From the NCBI GenBank assembly GCA_900155495.1, contig FTLJ01000329.1:1-25107 (forward strand): a stretch of DNA of 25,107 nucleotides. Reading direction: 5' to 3'. Shown one piece after another: positions 10,640-18,995 of the stretch (the stretch's first letter is position 1; each line of letters begins with the position of its first letter). Both the position numbers and the translations under genes were made by a program. Under the pieces are notes generated by a model. That model saw only the letters and a program-made list of their open reading frames with translations, had not been told where the DNA came from and made no database searches. The DNA comes from Porogramme epimiltina. Taxonomy: Eukaryota; Basidiomycota; Agaricomycetes; Polyporales; Polyporaceae.

Positions 10640-11650
10640 TTTGAGCAGGTGGTGCAGAATGGACGCAGATAGGCGTCGACCGACACAACTACAGACGCAG
10701 ACAGATGCGGGTCATAGACGCAAGTGACGCAGCGACAGACGGCTCGGAAACTCGTCGTCCTCGCCGTTGTCTCTATTGACTCCTGCCAACACAAATGCAC
10801 CCACTCAGCCAATGAAACTCGATTACAGTGTGCATCTGCCCTCTCCAGGGTACACACTGCACCTCAGCAGAACCATCTCACGGATCCTCATAGAAGGCGT
10901 AGGAGGCCAGCAAGTCGTGGCAGTCACACATTAAAAATGCAGGAAAGACGCAGGGTGGCGTAGGAGCTATAGCCAAATGCAGACGCGCAACAGACGCGAC
11001 GCCCTGGCTATGCCGCGGGTCCCTCCTTTGTAACTATGGGAGCAGGGATATGATAAACCTCATGCATAAAAAAAAAGAACATACCCGAGGCGGCGCGGAA
11101 GAGGCGCGAAGTGGCGCGATACAGACGCAAGGCGGCGCGAGACAGATGCGGGGTGGTGCGGAGCTAACACATGAGACGGACGCCGACCGACACACACGAG
11201 ATTCAAGCCAATGCAGTCTAGATATGACTGCCATTCTATGGCTGTTATTACATGAAGTACTCCATGAAACCAGTTCCTATGCATAAGCGAGCTACTTTAT
11301 AAGCCATGACTGTACCCCACCAGTCCCTGAGATGTTGCGAATAACTCAGTTAGTCCTCACGCTGGCAGCTAGAAACAGTGAAATAAGGGCTCTTGCTAGC
11401 GCGGTAGCTTACCATGCCATTCACGCACCCATTTTAGACGTCTAACAGTTGAATCCATGAAGCCTTATACAGTAATAATATAGAGCCGTCCTTATAAGCT
11501 ACTACACAGGGCTGTATACGTGTATCGGTGGTGATGTAGATGTAGCGGGCGCAAAGTTCAAACAGACGCGGTTGCGTCTGCTCCGCGCCTGTTCGCACCT
11601 GTTCGCGTCAATTTCCATTTGCCTGGTCCCTGAAGCATACCTATACGTAG
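10640..11650. mobile_element. ~1 kb insertion with CAGACGC/GGCGCGA repeats, class unknown
   Basis: The flanks (to about 10640 and from about 11650) align with contiguous C-spacer sequence around 5385-5400, so this stretch is an insertion absent from the other C blocks. The left part (10660-10745) carries plus-strand CAGACGC-like words and the right end carries the complementary GCGTCTG words, giving a loose foldback look. The middle (11085-11165) has degenerate GGCGCGA/CAGACGC repeats after an A-run at 11069-11077. I found no coding domain, no clean terminal inverted repeats and no clear target-site duplication. Boundaries are good to some tens of bases. Confidence 0.4.
11563..11580. repeat. 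Perfect short hairpin CAGACGC-GGTT-GCGTCTG
   Basis: A 7-bp stem with a 4-base loop sits near the right edge of the 10640-11650 insertion. The stem is the same CAGACGC word repeated through the insertion. It may be a remnant of a terminal structure. Confidence 0.6.
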
Positions 11651-12690
11651 GAAGATGTTAGTAGATGTTCGTGCCGAGCTGCCATCTGAGTTCAGGGCCG
11701 TTTGCGGGCGAGATTTCGGAAGTCGGAGAAGGCACGAGATACCGTACGGTGTATCTGCCGATTGGCCAATCTTGGAAGTATGAGGAAGATCTCCATGCTA
11801 CGATGATCTGAATGTTGAAGAAACCACAATGATTCAAGTACGTTAGTTCCGCGTACCAGTTCATATGCAACACAGCTCCGCCATAAGTATCGAGCTTGAG
11901 CCTTGCAGCTCAGTAGGAATCACCTCCGCTGAGGCGATACATTATGAAATGGAGCAGACCAAGTGGTGCCTGCTCGGCTGTTCCCGTCGATAGAGTGGTG
12001 TGCGTACAACTTTATCAGTTCGCAATTGCATATTGCTGCATGCTTGCCGTGGGAGACTGAGTTATCTGGTAGGATGATGAGAGTGTTGAGGATGTGTAAT
12101 GAGTAGTCCACACACCGTGACCGCATCCACACCCATATCACGACTTCGAACTCACCGCCCGGCTCTGGCAGGAGGCTCGCTGTCGACTCTGAATTGACTG
12201 CGGCTGCTTGTCTTGCTCCTACAGAGTCCAGTTTATTTCTCAGTTGAAACGATGCGGTATTGGAGAGGACAGCTGTAATACGCATCAGCGGGATGAGTAC
12301 CGGTTTAAATCACCGCTAGAGTGCTCCGAGGTCAAGTCGATTTCAATCAACAAGGTGTGTTGCACGAGATGCGCTCTTTGGCGTCTTCTCTCTCTATTAC
12401 ATCTGATACATGCGGGATGCATGCAGGGCCATGATCTATCTGGGCCCGCCAATTTTCGTGAGGTTATGATACGAGTTGTGTTAGACGAGATCCGTACCGT
12501 GTGTCCACTGTTTGAGCAGGCTGTTCCGACTGCTACGGGCTGAAAATTGCCGCCAGGTTTGTAACTTTCAACCTACACCGACGACGGCCGTGATGTTAGG
12601 CCATCTATGCCGTCCGTATATCCTGCCCCATGTGTCAGCGGGATTATAGAAGTGCAACGCCGCTTAAGTAGGCGGCTGCAGCTCGGCTGA
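11651..12690. repeat. Spacer block C, second unit
   Basis: This gene-free spacer aligns with 5395-6540 and 22030-22840. Landmarks are GATGATCTGAATGTTGAA near 11801, CCGGTTTAAATCACCGC near 12300, GCGCTCTTTGGCGTC near 12370 and AGGCGGCTGCAGCTCGGCT near 12671. A 121-codon minus-strand frame at 11920-12285 has no counterpart in the other C blocks and looks like chance. Confidence 0.55.
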
Positions 12691-13110
12691 CTGTGCAGCT
12701 CAAGCGATCGACTTGGGCGATATATGAGGGTACGTCCACGCTGTGTGGATATTTGGCCATGGGGGTTCGCGACCGAGGAAGAGGTTCCTAAGATCTGTGC
12801 ACCTCTGGCTGACCGAACGATGGAGCGGCTATTCACTTTGCCGGGCTGGAAGCGCGGCCTACTTACTCCGAAGTCCGAATCAGAGGCCCAAGACAGGCGC
12901 CTACGACGGACGGGCGTCTCTAGAGGGCCGAGGCCGCCGAGGAGACCGTCCCAGGGCCCAGGCCATCGTCGGTCTGTCCCTGCTCTTTGTGCATCCACTC
13001 TGGTCCTCCTGCTCGGCTCATCTCAGTAGCGACGCACCTTCCTTCTCAAATGATCGCCACCATGCGTTCTGGAGCCCACTATCGATCTCGAGATGCAGAT
13101 GTCCGGCCTC

Positions 13111-13270
13111 CATCAGGAAAAAGTCGTCGCTACAAATGTCACTTATAGCTACTATTTCTGACTATTCCCAACTATTCCTACCAATTCCGCCCTCAAAAGC
13201 AGGAAATAGTTGGGAATAGTCGAAATTAGTCCTCATAAGCGACACTTGTAACGTTGACATTTTGCTGATG
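13111..13270. mobile_element. 160-bp foldback (MITE-like) element
   Basis: The left arm starts CATCAGGAAAAAGTC and the right arm, read on the opposite strand, starts CATCAGCAAAATGTC. The arms stay complementary for about 70 bases, including TACAA(A/G)TGTC(A/G)CTTAT and GACTATTCCCAACTATT, around a central spacer of roughly 15-20 bases. The other A blocks lack it at the corresponding place (about 6920 and 23925), which supports insertion. No target-site duplication is obvious, so superfamily is not assigned. It encodes nothing. Confidence 0.75.
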
Positions 13271-13835
13271 CCGACTCTCCGGTGTGGTCTTCATATCCAC
13301 GTCGGAGCCTAACGCATGCTGCTATCCGGAATCTAGCTCATGACCCATGCATGACCGTCAGTACGTACTCCGTCCGCTGAGGTCCCATACGAGCCACCCT
13401 ACCAACATTAGCCTCGTTCTGCTTCTAGCCCTCCTCCACGAGGACCAGCGTTCCCTTTTCCTATCCCCAGCGCGCACTCACAAATTGACAACATGACGCG
13501 TGTCATCGCCACCATCGCTTCAATGGTAGCAACTTTCCGCCTGCGGAGGCACGAACGCCCGGTGTTGTGACCCGTCCGCATCCATCGCAGTGCGTTACGA
13601 ACAGGATCTGGTCCGCCGAAGAGAGATGTGCATCGACCGGTGGGGACCCTTCGGGCTGTAATCGTCTCACTGGTTTCCGGGTATCTGGTCCCAATGGAGG
13701 CATGACCTGGGCGTGGGCGAGGAGAGCACGGGACTGAGGGTTGGCTAGGTGCGAGGGGCATAGGATACCTGTAGTGATGGGCAGAGAAAGCGAGACTAAA
13801 GACAGAGGGCAACCTGGATACCCGTGCGTTTTCCT

Positions 13836-14340
13836 TCGTTTGGTGCACGCATCTTTCCTCACCTCCAACGTTTGGCCCGTGTAGTTCGGAGGGTTTGGGC
13901 GACAAGGACAGCCTGCCTGCCCGCCTCTAAAATGTTTCCCTCCCTCGCCCCAAATGCGCCAACGGAGCACTTTCTCTTTCTCAAACATGACCCACGTCAT
14001 CAACGGGGGGAATCGCTGAGCTTTCCAACGACCTTCATCTCCCGATACATATCCCTCTTTCCCCCTCCACGCGTCCGCCCCGAGCTCCCCATCCCCCAGT
14101 CCTGCCTCACGACTCGCATCCAACCAAGGCCAGCGGAAGTGCATGTCGCAGCAGAACGCACTGCGATCCCGGGCGGAAAAAACGAACCTCGTCTTTTCGC
14201 GCGCCGCGCATACAGATGTCGATCCGGGCTTCAAGACAGGCCTACGTGGCACGGACAGCGACGGTACAATTGCCCCGTTCTGCCGCCTGCACCCGAACGT
14301 CTCGAGAGCTACTCAGTGGCCCGCATGACGACGGTGTGCT
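13836..14340 (+). pseudogene. A-block reading-frame remnant, copy 2
   Basis: This aligns with the remnants at 7681-7941 and 24690-25012. One frame carries RPAEVHVAAERTAIP; another, downstream, carries NLVFSRAAHTDVDPG, then LRGTDSDGTIAPFC and RLHPNV, ending at TGA near 14326. The switch of frame between the two conserved parts means at least one frameshift or an unrecognised intron. The LINE inserted just past its end. The family and function are not identified with confidence. Confidence 0.28.
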
Positions 14341-14353
14341 GCGCGGCGGTTTC

Positions 14354-14364
14354 AAACCGTCTCG
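14354..14364. repeat. Target-site duplication of the LINE (3' side)
   Basis: The 11-bp sequence AAACCGTCTCG here, directly before the T-run, is repeated exactly at 18985-18995. The uninterrupted A block at about 8020-8040 contains the same site once in diverged form (AAATCGTCTCG), as expected for a duplicated target. Confidence 0.88.
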
Positions 14365-14392
14365 TTTTTTTTTTTTTTTTTTTTTTTTTTTT
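14365..14392 (-). other. Terminal A-tail of the LINE insertion (28 nt)
   Basis: Twenty-eight consecutive T on the plus strand abut the target-site duplication, as expected for the retrotransposed poly(A) end of a minus-strand element. True length may differ because of homopolymer sequencing error. Confidence 0.85.
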
Positions 14393-14398
14393 GGTTTC

Positions 14399-14400
14399 NN
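14399..14400. other. Two undetermined bases (NN)
   Basis: The only ambiguous bases in the window lie six bases inside the terminal A-tail. They may mark an assembly join next to the homopolymer, so the exact structure of 14393-14499 should be treated with care. Confidence 0.9.
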
Positions 14401-14499
14401 GCTTACGAGATCATCATCAGTTTCCGATAATGTCGGGATTCGGGGTCCAGTGACGGGCGCCTATTCCACAGGTGGCTCGGCCGGCGGAGTCCGAGCTGC

Positions 14500-14516
14500 T
14501 TTTTTTTTTTTTTTTT
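14500..14516 (-). other. Internal A-tail of the LINE (17 nt)
   Basis: A second run of T on the plus strand lies directly downstream (element sense) of AATAAACGAGGATACC, so it looks like the element's own poly(A) end. The 107 bases between it and the terminal tail are therefore extra to the element, either transduced flank or a nested insertion. Confidence 0.6.
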
Positions 14517-14526
14517 GGTATCCTCG

Positions 14527-14532
14527 TTTATT
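14527..14532 (-). promoter_or_regulatory. AATAAA polyadenylation signal candidate of the LINE
   Basis: The minus strand reads AATAAA ten bases before the internal A-tail. This is close to the canonical spacing and supports the internal tail as the genuine 3' end of the LINE transcript. Confidence 0.5.
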
Positions 14533-14783
14533 GCCCTCGAGGGCCAGGCCCTATGGTAGGCATGTACAGCACGGTAACTACGGTGTGGGGGGAGGCAGGG
14601 AGGTCACGAAACATTGGCCGAGAAGTCCCCCCCGAGAAGGGGGGTTGTGGAGAACGCGGCGCCGGGAACGTCTGCGGCGCAGACGGCGCTCTCGCCATTA
14701 TGGTGGTGTGGGATGTCGTAGGGTAGTGTGGGGGAAAGGAAATTCTATCGTAAAAGTGGCTGCGCGACGCTTCTGACTCCAAC

Positions 14784-14808
14784 GCCCTCGACCATCTAGT
14801 GGTAGGGC
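14784..14808. other. Hairpin in the LINE 3' UTR with a tRNA-like look
   Basis: GCCCT and AGGGC pair, as do ACCA and TGGT, giving a 9-bp stem with a CG bulge and a TCTAG loop. On the plus strand CTAGTGGTAGGGC followed by GGTTGTAAACC resembles the D-arm and anticodon arm of a tRNA, but a proper TΨC arm and acceptor pairing are not found, so no tRNA is called. A 3' stem-loop of this kind may be the structure recognised by the LINE's own reverse transcriptase; that is inference. Confidence 0.4.
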
Positions 14809-15071
14809 ACATGGGTTGTAAACCTGCCGTCCATAGGGTGCGCGTACGCCCCGGGTCTCCGCCTCTTGCCACGGTTCAGGGGTACGGACGACGGTTGCCC
14901 CGCCGCCCGTCAGAACTCCCCCACTCCCAGAGCGCCAGAGCCGCCCACGCCGCCGCCGAACGAAAGAAAAAGAAGAGAGAGAGAGGGGTCCGCTCAGCCG
15001 CCCCGGGCGCAAAAAGGGCCCGGGGTAATCCCTGCCCAAAGTGTGCTGATGAAGTCCTGTCCGCCGTTTGC

Positions 15072-18000
15072 TCAGTCGTCGTCGTCGTCGTCGATCTGTG
15101 GGAGGAGGCCAAAAATCCGCCGGAAGCGCTCCGTGGCGTTGATGTACGCAAACAGCGGGCGGAGCGCCGTCTTCGAGTTGAGGAGGACCGAGAGCTTCCG
15201 ACCTTCACGTCCAAGCGTGCGGAAGTGGATGGCGCGGTGTATGCCGTATGACGGGCAGTCGAGGAGGTAGTGGGTTGGGGTCTCCGGGGCTTCTGCGCAC
15301 GTCGGGCATGTGCTCGTAAGGGATTTGCCGATGCGTTCGAGGTACGCATAGAGTGGGACGTGACCCGTCCGTAGCTGTGTGAGAAGGTTAGCATGGCGGC
15401 GCGCGAGAGGCTTCACGAGCTTAGCAAATTTCCCCGAGGGGAGTGTGTCATCGATGTGCTTCATCCTGCGGCATCTGGGCGCTTCTGTCCACCGCTGCGC
15501 TGCGATGACCTTGAGCTCCTGCGCGTGGTTCTGCCGTGCGCGCGACGCGCTGTGCGGGAGCGGTTTTCGTAGGCTTCTTGGGAGCTGATTCGATGGGGAC
15601 GACCGTCCTTTTGCTGCTTCTTTCGCCTCCTTGTCGGCCGCCTCGTTTCCTGGTACGCCCTCGTGTCCGGGTACCCATCGGAGCGTGAGCCGCATGTCTG
15701 GGCGCGTGTCCTTGAGCTTCTTGACATGTGTGTGAAATAGGTCAGTAAGGTAGCGTCCAGGCGCGGAGGTACGTAGCGTGGATGCGCTGATGGCCGCAGT
15801 GTTGTCGAGGGCAATTGAGGCGCGTCGTACGAGCTGACGTTCGGTGCGGAGAAGTTCGACACCGAGGATGGTGGCGACAATCTCCGCCTCATAGACCGTG
15901 TGGCGCGACGAGGGCCCTAGGTGGTACCGGAGGATGCGGGGGCGTCGTCTGCCCGGTGCATACAGGAGTGCTGCGGCCCCAACGCCGCCGTCGACGTCCG
16001 AGCCGTCTGTGTAGACGCGAAAGGCCCCTCTGCGGGCCCACCGCGCGTCGTCCCTCACTGCGCGGTCTTTCCCCTCGATGACATGGGTTCGGTGGCGGGG
16101 TTTCCAGCGTGGGTGGAGGCGGGCCGGTCGGATGGTTTCGATGTGGCCGTGTGCGAGGGTCCCCCGGAATGCGTGCATAAGCTCATGGAGCGCGGACTTG
16201 TGGGCCTTGACATATCGCTTGCCTGCCCTGCGGACGTGTGGGGTGAGCGGGTGCTTGTCGGGAAGCGTGCACAGCCGGACGGCCGCGCGCTGGCAAATCT
16301 TGCTGATGAGAAGGTCCATGGGGAGGAGATCTGCATGCGCCTCAAGAACGTCAGTGGCTGTAGAGCGCAGCGCGCCCGTCATGATCAGCAACGCCTGGCG
16401 TTGCACCGTGCCCAGCTTCTTGGCGTGCCCGACCGAGCCGTGCAGTCGTACCTTGCCCGGGATGCGGCGGACGGGTGTCAGGAACGTGTCAGCAGCGTAC
16501 ATCATACTTGGGACCGCCACGGAGAGGTAGAGGCGGCGGACGACGGCGAGGCTGAGGCCGTTTCGCGCATTTGCGAGTCGCCGTAGAAGCGCAACCCATT
16601 TGGTACCTTTTGCCACCGCGAGGGCGACATGCTCCTTGAAGTTGAGGTTGCGGTCGAGGAGCACCCCGAGGAAGCGGTGGTGTGTCGTAGGGGGAATGCT
16701 GGTGCCGTCCGAGAGGGCGAGTGCCGGTCCAAGGTCGTTTCCGCGTGCCCTGCAGTTGATGAGTCCGAACTTGTCAAGGGAGAAGTCGGAGTTGTGGGCG
16801 CGCGACCAGTCGATTGCACCGCCGTCCTTGTCCATGAAGTCGCGGACCTTCTCGTGGCAGGCAGCATAGGTCTTACCAGTCGTGACGAGGGCGACGTCAT
16901 CCATAGAGCCGACCGCCGTCTGTCCCCGTTTGGGGGCCGCACTGTCTATGAGGTCAGAGTTGTAGAATGCGTATAGTATTACCGAGAGGGGGCAGCCCTG
17001 GTCGATGCCGTTCTGGATGTTGAATAGCTCCGAGATGAAGTCGTCGAACTTCAGTCGTGTTTTCCTGCCGTCGAGCTTGATGCGCAGCCATTCCGTGTAT
17101 TCCTTCGGGACTCCTCGCATGCGGAGGTTGTGAATGAGTCGGTCGGGGGACGCTGCGGGGAATGCGGACTTGATGTCCAGGAAGACAACTGATGCACGAT
17201 CGCCGCGCCGCCATGCGTCCTTGATGGTTTTGGTTACTAGGTGGATCGAGTCGGTGGTCGTGCGTCCGGCGCGCCCGCCGAACTGATAATTTGCTAGGAG
17301 AGAGAGGCGTTCAGCCTCGTAAACCAGGACGTCTGCGACACACCGTGATAATATCTTTGACATGCATCCCAGTAGTGCTATTGGGCGCCACGCCTTCGCT
17401 ACCGTGTAGTCGGTCTTGCCTGGTTTCTTGAGTACAACTGTGTCGGAGATCTTCCATTCCTCCGGGTAGTAGTGGAGCTGGAACGTTGCACGGAAAAGGC
17501 GGCCCAGCTGCGGTGTGAGTTCGTCGACACAGTTCTTGTAGACTTCGTTCGGGATGGCGTCGGGTCCTGGTGCCTTGAAAGTGCGGAGCGAGGCGATCGC
17601 GCCCCGCACCTGGTCATCTGTGATGGGACGGTAGGAGAAGCGCGCAGGGGGGTAGGGCCCCCCGGGTGCGGGTGCTGTGCTGGGAGGTAGAAAGAATATA
17701 GAATGGAATTTGTTACCCTTCTCTTCATTAGTTGTGAGCTGGACTGGGCGGCCGCGCTCGTCGGTGTCGTTGATTGTCGGGATGCGTGCCCTTCCGCCGT
17801 CTGTCGCGCCCATCTTGATGAAGCGGTTGGCGTCCCAGATGGTCTTCGCGTCGACCGAATCAATCCAGGCCTTCCAGTGGTCGTTTTTGGCTGCACGGAT
17901 CTGGTCAGCGTAGCGGTTGCGGTAGCGCCTGTACTCAGCGTGCGCCGGGTGGCTTTTGTCATGGCGGTGCTGGAACGCCGCACGTCCTAGTCGCTCCTTC

Positions 18001-18983
18001 TCCTTGCGCATCTTGCTGAGCTGGGTTGACCACCAGCGCTTGGCGAAGGGGGTGGCGGGCGCGAGCGGGACCTTGTGCTCCACAGTGTACTGTAGATCTT
18101 GCATGAGGGCGGCAAGTGTGGTGTCGAAGTCCTCGCGTGTCGTGATATCGCCCTCCTGTGGGCCTCGCGCGGCGAGGCGTTCAGTAAGAACCTTGCGGAA
18201 GTCGTCCCAGTCGACTTTGCGGAAGTCGCGTGCAACGCGGGGGGCCGCCGCTTGTATCGGGATGTCGAAGACTGTAATTATGGGGAAGTGGTCAGTATTG
18301 ACAGGACGGAGCTCCTGGTGGACCGAGCATGACCGGAGGAGCTCATGGAGCTCCTCCGAGCAGAAGACGTTGTCTGGGCGAGTGAGGTTCCTTGTGCGCA
18401 TGGCCTCCAGGGTGGGGATCGTCGGTGGGAGGGCCATCTCGAGACCGAGATCTGCAATGTGCGCGATTAGTAGATCAGCGCGCTGCACGTTCCGTCGTGT
18501 GAATAAGTGAAAGTTGGCGGGGTCGTCCCACGCTGGGTGATGTCTGTTGAAGTCCCCTAGCCAGATGACGTGGTGCGGGCCTGCGGCAGCTGCGATCGCT
18601 GCGCGGGTCGCACGCGTGGCCGCGCGGATGGCCGTGTCGCTGTCCCCATCGACATAGAGGTTGACGAGGTGGACGCGCGCGTCGCCCGACTTGATTGTGA
18701 TGGCCGTGACGTCGGGGTGGGGGATCGCCAGTGGGGCCCATGCGCCAGTGGAGAGATTCTTGTTGATGAGTAGGGTCGCGCGCGTCCGTTTTGCCGTGCC
18801 GCGGTCGCGAACGGTGGGGTAGTGGACTATCCAGTGCGCGTTTGCGCGCGTGTTGTCCAGGCTGTCAAGGTAAGGTTCCTGTAAAGCTAAAATGTCAAAG
18901 TTAGTGGGTGCGGCGCGGTGTAGTAGGTCCTGCTGTGCGAAGATTGATCTGTTGAGGTTCTGTTGCCAAATACGAAGTTGTGT
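15072..18983 (-). CDS. LINE polyprotein: APE endonuclease, reverse transcriptase, RNase H (5' partial)
   Basis: The open frame of 1303 codons has no start codon of its own because the element is 5'-truncated; the first in-frame ATG/GTG/TTG is GTG 18488 (residue 166). Endonuclease, residues 1 to about 240: QQNLN with N9, LQEP with E36, WLGDFN with D144, TDHFP with D231 and H232. Reverse transcriptase: WRPIALL near 532, FLDIKSAF with D603, IDQGCPLS near 659, and SMDD with D695 and D696. RNase H: YTDGS with D993, YEAEI with E1034, LDN with D1060, and GHEGVPGNEAAD ending at D1117. A CX2CX8HX4C knuckle uses C1226, C1229, H1238 and C1243. The tail ends in six Asp from a GTC-type triplet run. The enzyme nicks the target and copies the element RNA at the nick. 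Everything catalytic except an aromatic residue before MDD looks intact, but lack of ORF1, promoter and start codon makes autonomous activity unlikely. Confidence 0.93.
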   Translation of the reverse strand, partial: TQLRIWQQNLNRSIFAQQDLLHRAAPTNFDILALQEPYLDSLDNTRANAHWIVHYPTVRDRGTAKRTRATLLINKNLSTGAWAPLAIPHPDVTAITIKSGDARVHLVNLYVDGDSDTAIRAATRATRAAIAAAAGPHHVIWLGDFNRHHPAWDDPANFHLFTRRNVQRADLLIAHIADLGLEMALPPTIPTLEAMRTRNLTRPDNVFCSEELHELLRSCSVHQELRPVNTDHFPIITVFDIPIQAAAPRVARDFRKVDWDDFRKVLTERLAARGPQEGDITTREDFDTTLAALMQDLQYTVEHKVPLAPATPFAKRWWSTQLSKMRKEKERLGRAAFQHRHDKSHPAHAEYRRYRNRYADQIRAAKNDHWKAWIDSVDAKTIWDANRFIKMGATDGGRARIPTINDTDERGRPVQLTTNEEKGNKFHSIFFLPPSTAPAPGGPYPPARFSYRPITDDQVRGAIASLRTFKAPGPDAIPNEVYKNCVDELTPQLGRLFRATFQLHYYPEEWKISDTVVLKKPGKTDYTVAKAWRPIALLGCMSKILSRCVADVLVYEAERLSLLANYQFGGRAGRTTTDSIHLVTKTIKDAWRRGDRASVVFLDIKSAFPAASPDRLIHNLRMRGVPKEYTEWLRIKLDGRKTRLKFDDFISELFNIQNGIDQGCPLSVILYAFYNSDLIDSAAPKRGQTAVGSMDDVALVTTGKTYAACHEKVRDFMDKDGGAIDWSRAHNSDFSLDKFGLINCRARGNDLGPALALSDGTSIPPTTHHRFLGVLLDRNLNFKEHVALAVAKGTKWVALLRRLANARNGLSLAVVRRLYLSVAVPSMMYAADTFLTPVRRIPGKVRLHGSVGHAKKLGTVQRQALLIMTGALRSTATDVLEAHADLLPMDLLISKICQRAAVRLCTLPDKHPLTPHVRRAGKRYVKAHKSALHELMHAFRGTLAHGHIETIRPARLHPRWKPRHRTHVIEGKDRAVRDDARWARRGAFRVYTDGSDVDGGVGAAALLYAPGRRRPRILRYHLGPSSRHTVYEAEIVATILGVELLRTERQLVRRASIALDNTAAISASTLRTSAPGRYLTDLFHTHVKKLKDTRPDMRLTLRWVPGHEGVPGNEAADKEAKEAAKGRSSPSNQLPRSLRKPLPHSASRARQNHAQELKVIAAQRWTEAPRCRRMKHIDDTLPSGKFAKLVKPLARRHANLLTQLRTGHVPLYAYLERIGKSLTSTCPTCAEAPETPTHYLLDCPSYGIHRAIHFRTLGREGRKLSVLLNSKTALRPLFAYINATERFRRIFGLLPQIDDDDDD

Positions 18984-18984
18984 T

Positions 18985-18995
18985 AAACCGTCTCG
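18985..18995. repeat. Target-site duplication of the LINE (5' side)
   Basis: An exact second copy of AAACCGTCTCG flanks the truncated 5' end of the LINE. Directly after it A-block sequence resumes (TCATAGCCGTCTTCC; CCATGATCGCCTCCC at the corresponding place in the second unit). Confidence 0.88.

Larger units (their letters stand above)
12691..14353. repeat. Block A, third unit, left part up to the LINE
   Basis: The block aligns with 6590-8010 and 23560-25040, including the GAGGGCCGAGGCCGCC motif near 12925 and a CTGGTCCGCCGAAGAGAGATG segment near 13607. It is broken by the 160-bp foldback element at 13111-13270. Long frames on both strands (for example 13503-14252 minus, 13824-14453 plus) overlap each other and have no recognisable domains. 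The plus frame contains the A-block remnant described at 13836-14340. Confidence 0.55.
14365..18984 (-). mobile_element. 5'-truncated non-LTR retrotransposon (LINE; APE-EN/RT/RNase H type)
   Basis: The element lies on the minus strand between 11-bp direct repeats and ends in an A-tail (T28 on the plus strand at 14365-14392). It starts abruptly at 18984, within about the first codons of the endonuclease domain, so the 5' UTR and any ORF1 are missing; this is the usual product of incomplete target-primed reverse transcription. The single large frame (15072-18983) is open. Domain order, the C-terminal RNase H and the CCHC knuckle resemble fungal Tad1-like LINEs, but clade assignment needs a tree. 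The 3' UTR runs from 15071 to about 14517 and includes an AATAAA signal at 14527-14532. A second A-tail at 14500-14516 precedes about 107 further bases that contain two N. The empty site is seen in the other A blocks. Confidence 0.9.

Noticed and set aside
11920..12285. 121-codon minus-strand frame in spacer C
   Set aside because: The corresponding sequence in the other two C blocks contains stops and indels, and no domain is visible.
13503..14252. 249-codon minus-strand frame in block A
   Set aside because: No domain or hydrophobic pattern is recognised, it overlaps the plus-strand remnant, and the frame is not kept in the other A blocks. High GC explains the length.
14784..14856. tRNA gene (Tyr GTA or Thr TGT) in the LINE 3' UTR
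   Set aside because: D-arm and anticodon-like parts exist, but the anticodon stem has mismatches and neither a TΨC arm nor a paired acceptor stem could be placed.
15921..16586. Plus-strand frames inside the LINE, such as 221 codons here
   Set aside because: They are antisense shadows of the 1303-codon LINE frame, which carries all the catalytic motifs.
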